From Lithodes maja (taxonomy: Eukaryota; Arthropoda; Malacostraca; Decapoda; Lithodidae), in the NCBI GenBank assembly GCA_037953745.1, contig JBAKBP010012339.1, positions 1-64,000 on the forward strand: a stretch of DNA of 64,000 nucleotides. Direction: 5' to 3'. Within the stretch, counting starts at the first letter, position 1. Each line of letters opens with the position of its first letter. Of this stretch, positions 30,231 through 40,623 are shown piece by piece. A model generated the notes under the pieces. That model ran no database searches, was not told the origin of the DNA, and saw nothing but the letters and a program-made list of their open reading frames with translations. The position numbers were made by a program, and so were the translations under genes.

Positions 30231-32057
30231 TTTCCTCCCTAGATCTCCATCAAACGAACGAACAGCCTCGGATGCGGACGGAACCAACGTTGACGAACCA
30301 CGACCGACTAAGGACATGCCTTCGGACATTCTGAGAATGGCTACATGGAATGTTAGTGGCATGAATGATGGCACAAAAGAGAGAGAGGTTCTGGAAGTGT
30401 TAGTGAATGCCAGGCTGGATGTATGTGGAATGACAGAGACCAAATGGAAAGGTTCAGATGTGAGAGAGTGGGAGTGTGGAATGGGTGTGTGTGCTGGAGT
30501 GAGTGAAGGAACAGCGAGAGAAGGTGCATGTTTGTTTGTAAGTAGCAAATGGAAGGAATGTGTAAGAGAGTATGGGTCTGTGGGTTCAAGGATTGTGTGG
30601 GTGAGAATGAAAGTAGGAATACAAACGTGGGTGATTGTATGCGTGTATGCCCCGACAGAGGATATACTATAAAGAAAGAAAGATGAGTTCTGGATGAATG
30701 TGGAGGCGTGCCTGGAGAAGTTTGACAAGAACGAAAGAATATTTCTGATTGGGGATATGAATGGTAAGGTGGGTGATAGGAAAGTTGAGGGAGTGGTGGG
30801 AGGGTGGGGGGTACCATCAGAGGTGAATGGGAATGGTAGTGCACTTGTGGACGTATGTGTGGGGAGGAGGCTGTGGATAGCCAACACCTTCTTCCGACAC
30901 AGAATGATCCACAGGTACACGTGGAAACGGATGTTGACGATGAAGGATAAGACAGTGGTGGAACGAAAGTCATTGATTGATTATGTATGTGTGGATGAAC
31001 GAATGAAGAAATCTGTGATGGATGCTAGGGTGTATAGGGGTATTGGAGGGGGTCTGTCTGATCATTATGTAGTGGTAGCTAAGGTTAGGATACAAAAGAA
31101 GTGGGTGAGGAGAGCGGGAGGGAGGCGAGAGGAGGGTGGAATGGTGAGGAGGGTGGAGAGGTTGCAGGAGGAGGAAGTCAGGGAGGAGTACAGGAGAGCA
31201 GTGGAAAGACGACTAGGTGGGTTCGACCTGGAAGTTATGGAGGAAGTGGAGGAGATGAGCAAGGTTTTTAAGGATGAGATCTGTGCAGCATGTGAGGAGG
31301 TGTGTGGAGTGAGGAGAAGAGGGAGGGGAGTGAAAGGTACAGCATGGTGGACAGAAGAGGTAAGAATAGCTGTGGAAGAAAAGAAGAAAGCATATAGAGA
31401 GTGGTTGGGTAGTAGAGGGAATGAAGATTCCGAGAGACAGAAACGAGCGAGGTACGTGGAGAGTAAGAGGGTGGTGAAGAGAGTAGTGAAGGAAAGTAAG
31501 AGAAGAGTAGATGAGGAATTTGGAAGGAATCTGAGTGTAAAATGGAGGGAGAGTAAGAAACTGTTCTGGAAAGAAGTCAAGAAAGTTAGGGAAGGTAGCA
31601 AGGGAAACAGTAAGGGTGTGAAAGATAAGAATGGGAGAATGCTAGCCGAGAAGCAAGAGAGAGTCGAAAGATGGAGGGAGTACTTCAGTGAGTTGCTAAA
31701 TGAAAGGAATGAAGAGCCAGCAAACATAGCTGGATATGGTATGGGAGGGAGAAGAAGAGAAGTAGTGGAGGAGGAGGTGGGGATCAGGAGGTCAGAAGTG
31801 TGGGAAGCCATGAAAAGAGTGAAGTTGGGGAAAGCACCAGGAACAGATGGAGTGTGTGGGGAAATGTTGAGGTATGGTGGTGAGATAGTGATAGAATGGG
31901 TATGGAAAATGTGCAAACTAGCATGGGAGAAGGGGAGTGCACCCGATGACTGGAAGACTGGAATAATAGTCCCCCTATATAAGGGCAAAGGGGAAAGAGG
32001 AGTGTGTGGTAACCACCGAGGAATATGTCTTCTAAGCGTAGTAGGGAAGGTATATAG
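30231..32057 (+). mobile_element. RTE-like LINE, 3'-truncated at a TIR
   Basis: Begins near TTTCCTCCCTAGATCTCCAT (30231), a motif also found at the ends of the MITE at 7893-8100. The open sequence leads into an apurinic endonuclease and the N-terminal half of an RT. The element stops inside the RT at 32057, exactly where the next element's TIR starts. LINEs are usually truncated at the 5' end, so this break comes from the neighbour. Confidence 0.8.
30316..32057 (+). pseudogene. RTE-like LINE ORF: endonuclease + partial RT
   Basis: The endonuclease has RMATWNVSGMND, TETKWKG, GDMNGKVG and SDHYVVV (catalytic Asp-His pair). A basic linker with WTEEVRIAVEEKKKAYREW follows, then the RT N-terminus: KAPGTDGVCGEMLRYGG, APDDWKTGIIVPLYKGKGER and NHRGICLLSVVGKVYS. 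These blocks are typical of the RTE/CFDP2-like group. One in-frame TAA at 30670-30672 (after VCVYAPTEDIL) splits the frame. The catalytic FADD region is missing because the element is cut. The frame is also open upstream of the ATG to about 30240. Confidence 0.82.
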
Positions 32058-32106
32058 TCCATGAGCCAAGACCCGAATTTTGGGATATCGGTACCACCCG
32101 GGGTGA
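32058..32106 (+). repeat. Left TIR of the FEN1-like element
   Basis: GTCCATGAGCCA, then GATATCGGTACCACCCGGGG and TGACTAA. It carries about 10 bp (AGACCCGAATTTTGG region) that the right TIR lacks. Confidence 0.8.
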
Positions 32107-32382
32107 CTAATTCTCTTAGGTGTTTTTAGCTTGCTACATGTCTCTAGTTTATGTTTTGATATGATAGCCCTTGCACATTGGTAGCTTAATGGTCGTTATC
32201 ACTTCTTGAATAGACATACCCTACCGAAAATTCCGAAATTTTTTAAAATGTCAAATTTGGGGACAGGAATGCCTAAATGTCAACAAAATGCATATAGTAA
32301 TTGTCACATTTAATACAAGTCCTGTAAATACACACTAAGCATGCCATGGGTTTGTACATACTATTATGGCAAATTACTACTC
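32107..32382. other. 3' untranslated part of the FEN1-like element
   Basis: AT-rich, with the subterminal inverted block at 32158-32193. No coding signal. Confidence 0.6.
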
Positions 32383-35300
32383 CTAAATATCATCTACATC
32401 AGACTCGGAATCTGACTGTTGTGCCACCGGCTCTTCTTCAATAGCCTTGTTCTGACATGTGTGTAACCTGCACATGTCCGTGCATTTTAGACCATTGCTG
32501 AGGCAAGTACACTTAGGGAGTTCGCATGACCGCACACACTTGCAAGACAGTAGCTGCATAACAGCATCTGGTGCTGGTGAGCCTCGCATCCAGTTGACGG
32601 CAAGCTTACCGTCCTCATCTGTCATCCAACCGCAGTCTGTTGGGTTCGCAACAAATAGCTGGCTCTGAAGACTTCTCCTCCAGATCGCAGCCTGGTAGTT
32701 TGCACGCAGTGCATGCATGAAGAGGCAGTCCTCACAAGGAGGAAGTTGACTTGACTCTACCTCTCCACGTCTTGCACAGAACAGCTCATACCGAAGCTTG
32801 TTTACCTTAGTTGTGTGGGTAGATGGTAGGTACATGTGGCAGGTGATTTCCTGTAGCTTCTCAAAGAGTTCAGAAGACACTTCCCATGAGCGTCCAAGTT
32901 CGTGAAAAGCATCCTGGTATGTCTTGTCCATCTTCACCTGCTTGAGTGTCGTCATCTTCCCTCGGCCAGCGAATGCACTGACGGTATCACAGCCTGTAAA
33001 GGCATGCATACCAATCAATGAATCACACACGATGCCTCCCAGTGTGCGGCTCAGTGTGGTGATATCCAGGAATCTTGTCCGGTTCTTCGTCCCGCACTTC
33101 TGGAACAGATGGGATGGGATCTTGTGGCACATGCCAAGACACAACACCATGACGTCTGTATCTTCTGCAGTGATGATGACAGACTTGTTCCCAGATTCTG
33201 CTGCATGAAGTGCATGGAGAAGAAGGCGTGTGTCTGCTTCTTCTTGAGTTGACTTAAGCTCAGGAGCCTCTTCCCACTGCTCTTTGGTGATCTTGAAGCA
33301 GCGCTGCTCACATGTGACATACAGCTCCTTGTCCTTGAGCTTCTCCCTGTGCTGTGGTGCCTTCCATTCTTCTACCAAGAACTTGATAAGACTTGCCTTG
33401 TTGGAGGAACTACCGAGTAACTTTCTCCACTGCTGGATGTTGTGCCCAGGTTGAATGTTCTTGAAATGAATTCCTGTGCCTGCACTTCTTTTGGCTCGTT
33501 CTGCATCCTTGATGGATGTCTCCTTGTAGATATCAAACACAACATCAATGCGCCTGCTCTTAGCACCTTCATGAACAGCGTGACTCAGTGCTGTACCTGC
33601 AAGCTGTGAAAAAGTTTTGTCGTTTCCCTTCAGTTTGTGGACCAGGCTCATCCCATCAATTATGGTAGCAGAGGGCTCGGGTATCACTTCTGCAGGAGAA
33701 ACATTCCTCTCTAACTCCTTTGCTAGGGCAGCCTTGTTGGTCTTGCGGAGAGACCCATCACCGCTGGCAAGTGCCCAAGGCAAAGGCCCAAGGGGATGAG
33801 CCAAGACATCACTCATTTTGAGCTTTCTGTTCTCGGCAACAAGGATCATCTGGCCAAATAGGTTCCTGTCAGCCTTTAAGATAGCCTCCTTGGCATGGTC
33901 TTGTGAGCGTGGCTTCATTCTGATGTTAGTGAACGTTCTCAGTTTCGTCTTCGTCATCGTGTCATGAAACTGTATAGTTGGCGTATCGATCTCCAGGCGC
34001 TCTTCCTTGAAGGCTTGATATGCATCCTCTCCTATTCTGTAGGCCCCTAGAAGGTCTTTGACAACTTCTGGTGGTGCCATAGTCGCAGTTGACAAACTGA
34101 CAAGATCTTCTTGCTCTGCGTTGAAGGGGTTCAACCAGCTGGTCTCCATCAGTTGAACTAAAGATTGAACATCGGCCTCATCTCTTCTAATCCTGGCCAT
34201 CTGTAGGTCTGGGTGGCTGAAGTCAGTATACTTTTGGCCTACTACCATAGTCCTGAGCTGCCTTAAGTACCTGCTGCGATACTCCGATGTCAGGTAGTAC
34301 CTGGCGACAGCTCCGCCTTTCAGGCTGAAGCCTTTTGTGCCCCCTGGTGTCTGGGTGTCTTTGTTGATCGTCTCTTCGATTGTCTGGTCCACAGGGATCC
34401 GTCCAAAGGGATTCTTGCTACCGATCTGGACCGAAAAGCCACCTTGCATGAAGTGTTCATGGACCTCTGGGTGTTCAATGGGCAGTCGAGACATCAAGGC
34501 ATAGTAGTAGGTTAGGAACCGGGCATAGTTCACTTTGTCATAGGCAAAACACCACGGTATCATCTGTCGGATTGCTCCTAGGTGGAGCATCCAGTTGCCT
34601 TCTCTGGAGGCTCGAATTAAGTCCAGCATGAACTCAACCATGTCCAGGTATGACATCCAGAATGCTGAGAGGTTGTGTTCATCTCTGAGGGTCTCAAGAT
34701 AAACTTGGAAAAGCTTCATGATATGTGTGCATGATTCACTCTCCATCAGCTCTTGAAAGAGTCCCTGAGACACATTGCTGTGAAAGCTGTTGATGTCCTT
34801 CAGTGTTTCATCTAGATGGTGTATGTCCCTTGAATGGTTTTCTTCTAGCCATGAAAGGAAGCCTTTCCATGCAAGCCTCATCAGTGCTTCATACACGAGC
34901 TTGTGTAGTCTCACTGCTCTGTTGTACCTCTTGCCGTTCATCACTCCTGACACTGATCCTTCTGCGATGATACCGGATTCCACACACAGATCTCTAAGAC
35001 CTGCATCTTGAAACCTCTTTCCTATGGTGGAGATGAGATTACAGATTGTGTGGAAGACGCCCATCCTGATGATAATGTTCTTGAACTTCTCTTGTTTCCA
35101 GATAACTTCGGCAGCTTTGGCATAGAGTGCTTGATCAAACACGCACACAATCTTGTTAAGCTGTAAGGACTGCATGATAGCATGCGTTTGTTCCAAGATT
35201 TCATTAACGGTGGACATTTCTGTTGCGGGAGCATTGATAGTGGGCAGGTAGCTTACAGTGTCCTGAACCACTGCAATGTCTCTGCGCATTTTGATGTTGA

Positions 35301-37020
35301 ACCCAGTCCAACTGCTGATGGACTGGTCCTCATGGTCTGACATTCGAGTAAGAAGCCAGATATGGTTCTTTGTCTTTGAATCCTGGACTTCCTTGGTAGT
35401 GTCGACATACGCAGTCTCAATCCTAGGTGGCCCTGCCCGCCGCCCAACATTGTATATTGGCAGCATTGATGATGTCTGAGTGATGCTTCTTATCTTGGAC
35501 TTGGTAATCTCTGGCAGGACTTTCTCTGGCACAGAGCCTGCAACCTTGGACTGGACAGCAATGCCATTGACTCTATGAGAAGTACCTGCTCCACTTAGGG
35601 TCTCTTCAAGTCGGTCAATGTTATCCCAGGCCAGGGTTGTGAACACACCAGGGTAGATGTTTGCTGGCAGTGGAATGTCATCCTTTGAGCATTCCAGCTT
35701 CTGGATACAAAGGGCTGTATCGATCTCCTCAAACATTGAGTAAGACACACAGTGACCAAGACGATTCAGAGTTCGGATCAGTTCTGTGTTTCCTGTCAAA
35801 GACTTTACAGCATTGGTCAGCAGTACGTGCTTGGGTGGTTTTGTCTTGCCACTGGTAACAGCAAAGACCAAGTCACTGCCAAAGGAAGTGGCAAGACGTT
35901 GAGCTCTTTCAGAGGGAGTTTCACACTCACACTCTCCTGTCAGCAGGGTGTGCAGGAATTGAGTGACTGCTGCAGGAATGACATTCTGATCTGTATCGGG
36001 AGGCCATGGCTGACTCACATCTTGTTTATTGATCTCATTCCTCAGCTGCATTCCTGCTTTGGTTAAGACATCGTCAGAGTTAGCTGCTCTTGCTTCTTGC
36101 AGGTCTTTTGCCATTTTGTGTGCTTGCCGGGCAAGGTCGTCCATTGAGAGGCTGCGTGGATAGATTAGAAGCTTTCCTTTCTCATCTGGGACAAAGCGTA
36201 GTGATTCTCCAAACTCGGTTTCAATCTTTCGGCGAACATGTTTCTTTGTCGCTGGTTTCAGTTGGATAATACCACGAGACATCATGGATCTCTCAAGCCT
36301 AGATGTGAGGTTTGTCATAGGCAGTACCTCTGGGTTGGGGAATAATTTGGTCCTTATATACAAGCAGAGTTCCTCGAGGGCTTCTGTCTCAACCTCTTCG
36401 TAGCGTGCTTCCTCGCTTTCTTCCTGATTTTCACCTGCACCCGACCTGGCGGCCGCTGGGAAATCATCTTTTGTGAAGAGTTTGTAGCACGACTTGTGGT
36501 AGTGACCCTCTGCAGCAACAAGGTCTCTGCTAACTAAACCAAGGATTCTCTGGTTGAGTTTCCTTATTGCTGCTCTGCGAATCTTCTCATCTGCTCGTAG
36601 CTCAACACACTGTATGAGTGGCTCCCTTGTCTTTGTTGTTTTTATGTACTTGCTTGACTTCTCACAGAAGATACATCCTTTGGCATACACCCTGCTAGTA
36701 CTAGGGGCATCCCTTGATGCCCTCCTCCTGGGGTCGACGCTTGCTGATTCTATCTTGACACCCTTGGCAAGGATAGAATCCAGTGACTTCTTCATTGTAA
36801 AGAGACTACGACATTTACGGTGATAATGTATGTGTGGTATTCCTCCTTCTTCAAGGCCCTTGGCTGCTTCCAGGACTGGATCATGCTGCCTGATTTCTGC
36901 AGCCCTGAGCAATGTGTTCTAGGAGTCCAAATCCTGTGGTGACACCAGAGCATCGCTGTCATCATCAGAGCAGTGGATGATACAGTCGATCCGTGCTCTC
37001 TTCCTCGCAGATGGTTCCAT
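32383..37020 (-). pseudogene. Large zinc-module protein with FEN1/XPG-like nuclease region; one nonsense codon
   Basis: From ATG 37020 to TAG 32383-32385, 1,545 codons with one in-frame TAG at codon 34 (36919-36921); everything after it is open. Numbered from 37020: C13/C17 and H66-x3-C70 may form a first zinc site; CIFC (116-119) with HYHKSC (173-178) a second; the C-terminus has a CKC...CTC...C cluster (about 1493-1522). The part at 1120-1350 matches FEN1/XPG logic: IIDGMSL (D1122), VVFDIYKE...DAERAKR (D1163), EEADTR (E1260, D1263), AEDTDVMVL (D1287, D1289) and FTGCDTVSAFAGRGK (D1345). The centre has conserved-looking acidic spots (AWDNID, FDQALYAKA, REGNWMLHL) that could be an RNase H-like fold. 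I cannot name a family with certainty. Confidence 0.72.
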
Positions 37021-37592
37021 CCTGCCGTCAAACAGTCGACACACACCTGCAAAAAATATCACCATTAAACCATGAACAAACAAACACATTACATGGAAAC
37101 CACTCTACATATGTTTGCTCCTTCCAATAATAAATTATCCCCAAAATATAACCAAAAATCCCCAAATATGAAATAAACCCCTAAATATGGAGAAACTTGA
37201 AATACACATCGGAATAATTCTTGTAGAGAATCAAATAAGCTACAAGAGCTGTTAGAATATATTTTTCAATGTTCCCCATATTTAAGGATTTATTCTAGAT
37301 TTAGAGGAAAATACCCAAAATATAGAGTATATTCCGAAATATGAGGAAATTTGAAGAATACCTAGGAACAACTCTGGTAGAGAATATAATTCTACATAGG
37401 TGTTCAAAGTTTCGCGATGATTGTGTGATGGATTTTAAAGAAAATGAGGAAAACGCCGAGCGTCACGCTAAAAATCTTTATTTTTGGGTAGCGCCCCTAT
37501 TGCATCAAAAAAATTAGACTAAGCTACCAGTGCGAGAAGGCTATCATATCTTAATGTACTTACAGTCACTCTATAAACATTTTAGTACCATT
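37021..37592. other. 5' untranslated part of the FEN1-like element
   Basis: AT-rich, with an imperfect direct duplication: 37183-37255 and 37336-37410 share AAATATG(G)AG-AAA-TTGAA and GTAGAGAAT blocks, offset about 153 bp. Recurrent CCCCAAATATG-like words. Probably the promoter side of the gene. Confidence 0.55.
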
Positions 37593-37641
37593 CGTGTTTA
37601 GTCACCCCAGGTGGTACCGATATCTGGCCTGGCTCATGGAC
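37593..37641 (-). repeat. Right TIR of the FEN1-like element
   Basis: Reverse complement reads GTCCATGAGCCAGGCCAGAT, then ATCGGTACCACCTGGGG and TGACTAA. Confidence 0.8.
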
Positions 37642-38279
37642 TAAATGTCAAGAACGTTATTACCACGGGTTGGCGTTCGAACAAATTGATAAAGCGAACT
37701 CTCTTGCAAGTTCGTATACAAGTCATGTCCGGAGTGTGAAGTAAGAGTATCGCCCCACTTGGTCACAGGTAAATTAAATTCGCCAAAAATTACGGTATCT
37801 TGTGAGTTACTTACATCTGCAATTTGTTCGTAAATTTCTCGGTCAGTTTGCACTGATTGAGCTGGAGGTCTGTATATTAATGCAAGTATTATTTTTGTAC
37901 CTTTATTATTCTTTATTAGCACAAATGATGCGTCGTCGACGTTCACAATTTGAGGTTTTGACAAGAGAGTAGGGTTAAGACTTTCTTTGATATAAAGTAA
38001 AACGCCACCTCCATTTCGATTTATTCGGCTTTTCTCAAACATTACATAACCGGAAAGTGAATACTCTGCTAAAAAGTCTCTATCTTCTGTATTGAGCCAA
38101 GATTCTGTTATGCCAATCACATCATAATTTTCTGTAAACACTAGCTCCTCTAAATCTGAAAATTTATTGTGTATGCTACGAGCGTTTGCATAGAAAACCT
38201 TTAAATTTGTTATTTTAGAACTCACGGAACGCTCTTTAATAATATTTTTGGTTCTTGTCGGATCTACATTTATGTTCAT
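37642..38279 (-). pseudogene. LINE ORF2, endonuclease N-terminal part
   Basis: AP-endonuclease blocks: LKVFYANARSIHNKFSDLEELV, GITESWLN (catalytic Glu), GGGVLLYIKE, LALIYRPP and IFGEFNLP (GDFN-like with Glu in place of Asp), then TPTRGNNVLDI. The last codon before the break is part of the TIR. RT and the 3' end are absent. Confidence 0.85.
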
Positions 38280-38362
38280 GGCTGTCCTCGGTCCTCGCTG
38301 TCTTCGGCCCTTATCGCTGGTGGTCCTCGGTTGCCTCTGTTTTTTTCTTGGCGTTGGATGAT

Positions 38363-39478
38363 TTATGTCACTGCTGCTTCTTCTCGGATGGCGTTTTTTG
38401 ATCCATGGCTGCGGACTGCTTCGTGTAGGAGACGACCCATGCGTGCTGAACCCACAGGGTTTAGATGAGTGCCATCCTTGCGGAACAGAGTAGGCTGGTT
38501 GTAGAAGTTGTCCCAGAGGTTGATGAATTCAACTTCTTCCCTCAGACACAAATATTTTAGTCGGCTATTTGTGCTGAAGGCCTTGTCGTAGAATTTGTCA
38601 GGTGCGTCGATCTTGGGGAGAATGCCTGAGATGATGATATTCCTTGACTTGTTTTTGTAGTGCTGGATCATCTTGCGATATTTCTCCATCAACTCTTCGG
38701 ATCTGGTGCGCATGACGTCATTTGAACCAGCATGGATGACAAAAAGGGTATTTTCATTTGCATCCTTTGTGGTATCTTCGAAGGCTTCCACAATGTCGTC
38801 CAGTCCAGCTCCTGGAATGCAATTTTTTTTTCGTTGATTTGGGACTCTGTCGCAGAACTCTTCGACCTGTCCTCGTAGGATGGAATCCCCAACGAGCCTG
38901 GTCTCCTCTGGTTCATCTTGCATCTCTACCAATATCTCAAATCTGTTTGACACTGTGACTGGTAGATGAGACCTTTTCTGCGTTGGCCGTGCACCGTTCC
39001 TCACTGGTGTAAATCCGGAAACCTGTGGTGGCGGGACTCTACGTACAGGTCGGGGAGAGGAGTGGTTAGAACGGGGGCGAGGGGTTGGTACTGTTCGTGC
39101 TAGCAGGCTTCTTGCACGAGGAGTGGGGGAGAGACTAAGGTGAACAGGGCGGCTGTCCTGGTTTGATGTCGGCTCAGGTTCGTCAGAAGCATCTGCTGCA
39201 GTGTCTACTGCAGGTGTTGGATTGTTGGCAGATGACGTTGGGGCGGTGGTGGATGCTGGAGTTGAAACAATTGGAGTTAGTGATACTCCAACGTTGAGTG
39301 TTACAAACTCTTGGAGTGATTCCAGCTTCCTGGTGAGGGCGTTGATCTTGTTGTGGGCTTCATCCAATTTTGCTGTCAAATCCTCTCGTTGCTGGCAGAG
39401 TCGGCAGACTTGTGGATCGACAGGAGCAAACATGGAAGTACCAAACCTACCGGCGCAGTTCGTACAGGCACGAGGCAT
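38363..39478 (-). CDS. LINE ORF1: zinc finger, coiled coil, SGNH esterase
   Basis: Starts best at ATG 39478 (MPRACTNCAGRFG), not the in-frame GTG at 39490. The N-terminus has four cysteines (CTNC and CRLC pairs) consistent with a PHD-like or treble-clef zinc finger. A helix follows (LTAKLDEAHNKINALTRKLESL), then a Pro/Ser/Thr-rich linker. The C-terminal SGNH esterase has GDSIL (Ser), HAGSNDV (Asn) and KDGTHLNPVG (Asp, His). Finger plus coil plus esterase is a known ORF1 layout in CR1-type LINEs and probably binds the element RNA. It is complete, and its catalytic residues are present. Confidence 0.87.
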   Translation of the reverse strand: MPRACTNCAGRFGTSMFAPVDPQVCRLCQQREDLTAKLDEAHNKINALTRKLESLQEFVTLNVGVSLTPIVSTPASTTAPTSSANNPTPAVDTAADASDEPEPTSNQDSRPVHLSLSPTPRARSLLARTVPTPRPRSNHSSPRPVRRVPPPQVSGFTPVRNGARPTQKRSHLPVTVSNRFEILVEMQDEPEETRLVGDSILRGQVEEFCDRVPNQRKKNCIPGAGLDDIVEAFEDTTKDANENTLFVIHAGSNDVMRTRSEELMEKYRKMIQHYKNKSRNIIISGILPKIDAPDKFYDKAFSTNSRLKYLCLREEVEFINLWDNFYNQPTLFRKDGTHLNPVGSARMGRLLHEAVRSHGSKNAIREEAAVT

Positions 39479-39507
39479 GGTGACGATCACTTTCTTCAGA
39501 TCACTTC

Positions 39508-39572
39508 ACTCACTTAAAAACACTTAACTCACTTTAAAAACACTAAACTCACTTTAAAAACACTTCACTCCC
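39508..39572. repeat. Three 21-bp tandem units
   Basis: CTCACTT(T)AAAAACACTNAA repeated three times with small changes, just upstream of LINE ORF1. Confidence 0.75.
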
Positions 39573-39809
39573 TTCAGGTCGCTTCACTTACTTAAATAGG
39601 CCTAACCGAAAACAAAAATGTTGAAATACACACAAATAGGTTATCAGCGGTGATAGCCTAACCGAAAATTAAAACAAAACTAAATTAAATTTGAATACGC
39701 AGTGATAGCCGAACCGAAAACAATTGTATGTTTATTTAAACAGAAATAGGCCACCAGGGGTTATAGCCTATCCTAACCGAAAACAAAAATTATGAAATAC
39801 CGGTAAGCA

Positions 39810-40620
39810 GAAATAGAAGGAGGATGTGAGAGATGTGGAGGAAGAGGTGGTTGCGTAGGAGGAGGAGTGGAAGGAAGGTGGAAGAAAACGAGGAAGAGGA
39901 AGAGGTGGTTGCGTAAGAGGAGGGGTGGAAGGAAGGTGGAAGAAAACGAGGAGGAGGAAAAGGTAGATGCGTAAGAGGAAAAAGTGAAAGGAAGGTAGAA
40001 GAAAACGAGGAGGAGGAAGAGGTAGTTGCGTAAGAGGAGAAGTGAAAGGGAAAGTGAAAGAGAAGAAGGTGGAGGAAGAACATGACGAGGTGGTTGTACA
40101 GGAGGAGGAGAACTAGATGAAGGTGAAAGAGGAGGGGAGGCGGCTGCGTAGGTGGAGATGTGAGGGGAAGATGGAAGAGGTGGTAGCGTAGGCAGAGCAG
40201 TCGGGGGAAGGGGGAAGAGAAAGAGGTATGAGTAGGAAGAAGAGGTGGATGCCGATGAGGATAAGTGAAGAGTATGGGGAAGGAAAGGAGGTGCAGGAGA
40301 AGGAAACAGAGATGGATGGGTAGTAAACAGAGAGGAAATAGAAGAAACTAGGAAATGGGAAGTGTGTAAGCAGGACGATATAGAAGTGGGAGACTAGAGG
40401 AGGGGAAAAATAATGGTGAGGGGTAAAACAAATGGACGTGGGGATGAATTGGAAGAGAAGAGGCAGGTGGAGGATTTAAAACGAATAATATTAATAATAT
40501 GTGGGAGGAAAAGGAGGAAGGACTCACGGAGGAAAAAAGTCGGAATAGTTTGGAGAAGAATAAGAGAAGTAGATTGCAAACGATAAGGAAGAAAAACAAG
40601 AAAATAAGAGGAGAAAGTTG
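39810..40620. repeat. Purine-rich tract with ~59-bp tandem units
   Basis: Strongly A/G-rich on the plus strand. GAAGAGGTGGTTGCGTAAGA-type units recur about every 58-60 bp (GCG at about 39853, 39911, 39969, 40027), then degenerate. Long minus-strand open frames here are low-complexity artefacts. Confidence 0.8.
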
Positions 40621-40623
40621 TTG

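Larger units (their letters stand above)
32058..37641 (-). mobile_element. TIR DNA element with a FEN1/XPG-like nuclease gene
   Basis: About 5.58 kb. The left end (GTCCATGAGCC at 32058) and right end (GGCTCATGGAC to 37641) are inverted copies. Similarity continues inward through GATATCGGTACCACC and GGGGTGACTAA, about 48 bp in all, with a subterminal inverted block GATATGATAGCC...GGTAGCTTA (about 32158-32193 and 37520-37555). TA on both outer sides could be a 2-bp TSD. The inside holds one gene of about 1,545 codons on the minus strand. The gene family recurs in many metazoan genomes by my recollection; TIRs around it argue that it is mobile. Confidence 0.75.
37642..39800 (-). mobile_element. 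Second CR1-like LINE family, 3'-truncated at the TIR
   Basis: Minus-strand LINE with complete ORF1 (39478-38363) and only the first part of the ORF2 endonuclease, which stops at the TIR (37642). Upstream of ORF1, four diverged units around the phrase TAGCCTAACCGAAAA (39597, 39655, 39704, 39760) look like tandem 5' UTR monomers. It is clearly a different family from copies 1 and 2. Confidence 0.78.

Noticed and set aside
30225..30973. Long minus-strand open frames opposite the RTE-like LINE (231 and 206 codons).
   Set aside because: Low-complexity Ser/Pro/His/Thr composition, antisense to a clear endonuclease; shadows of the coding strand.
31065..32069. 334-codon minus-strand frame rich in Ser/Leu/Pro.
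   Set aside because: Antisense of the purine-rich basic linker and RT of the RTE-like LINE; no recognisable domain.
32383..37020. Whether the FEN1-like protein is an ordinary host repair gene.
   Set aside because: It is intronless over more than 1,500 codons, carries a nonsense codon, lies between TIRs and is surrounded by TEs. Still, this rests on the TIR evidence and should be tested.
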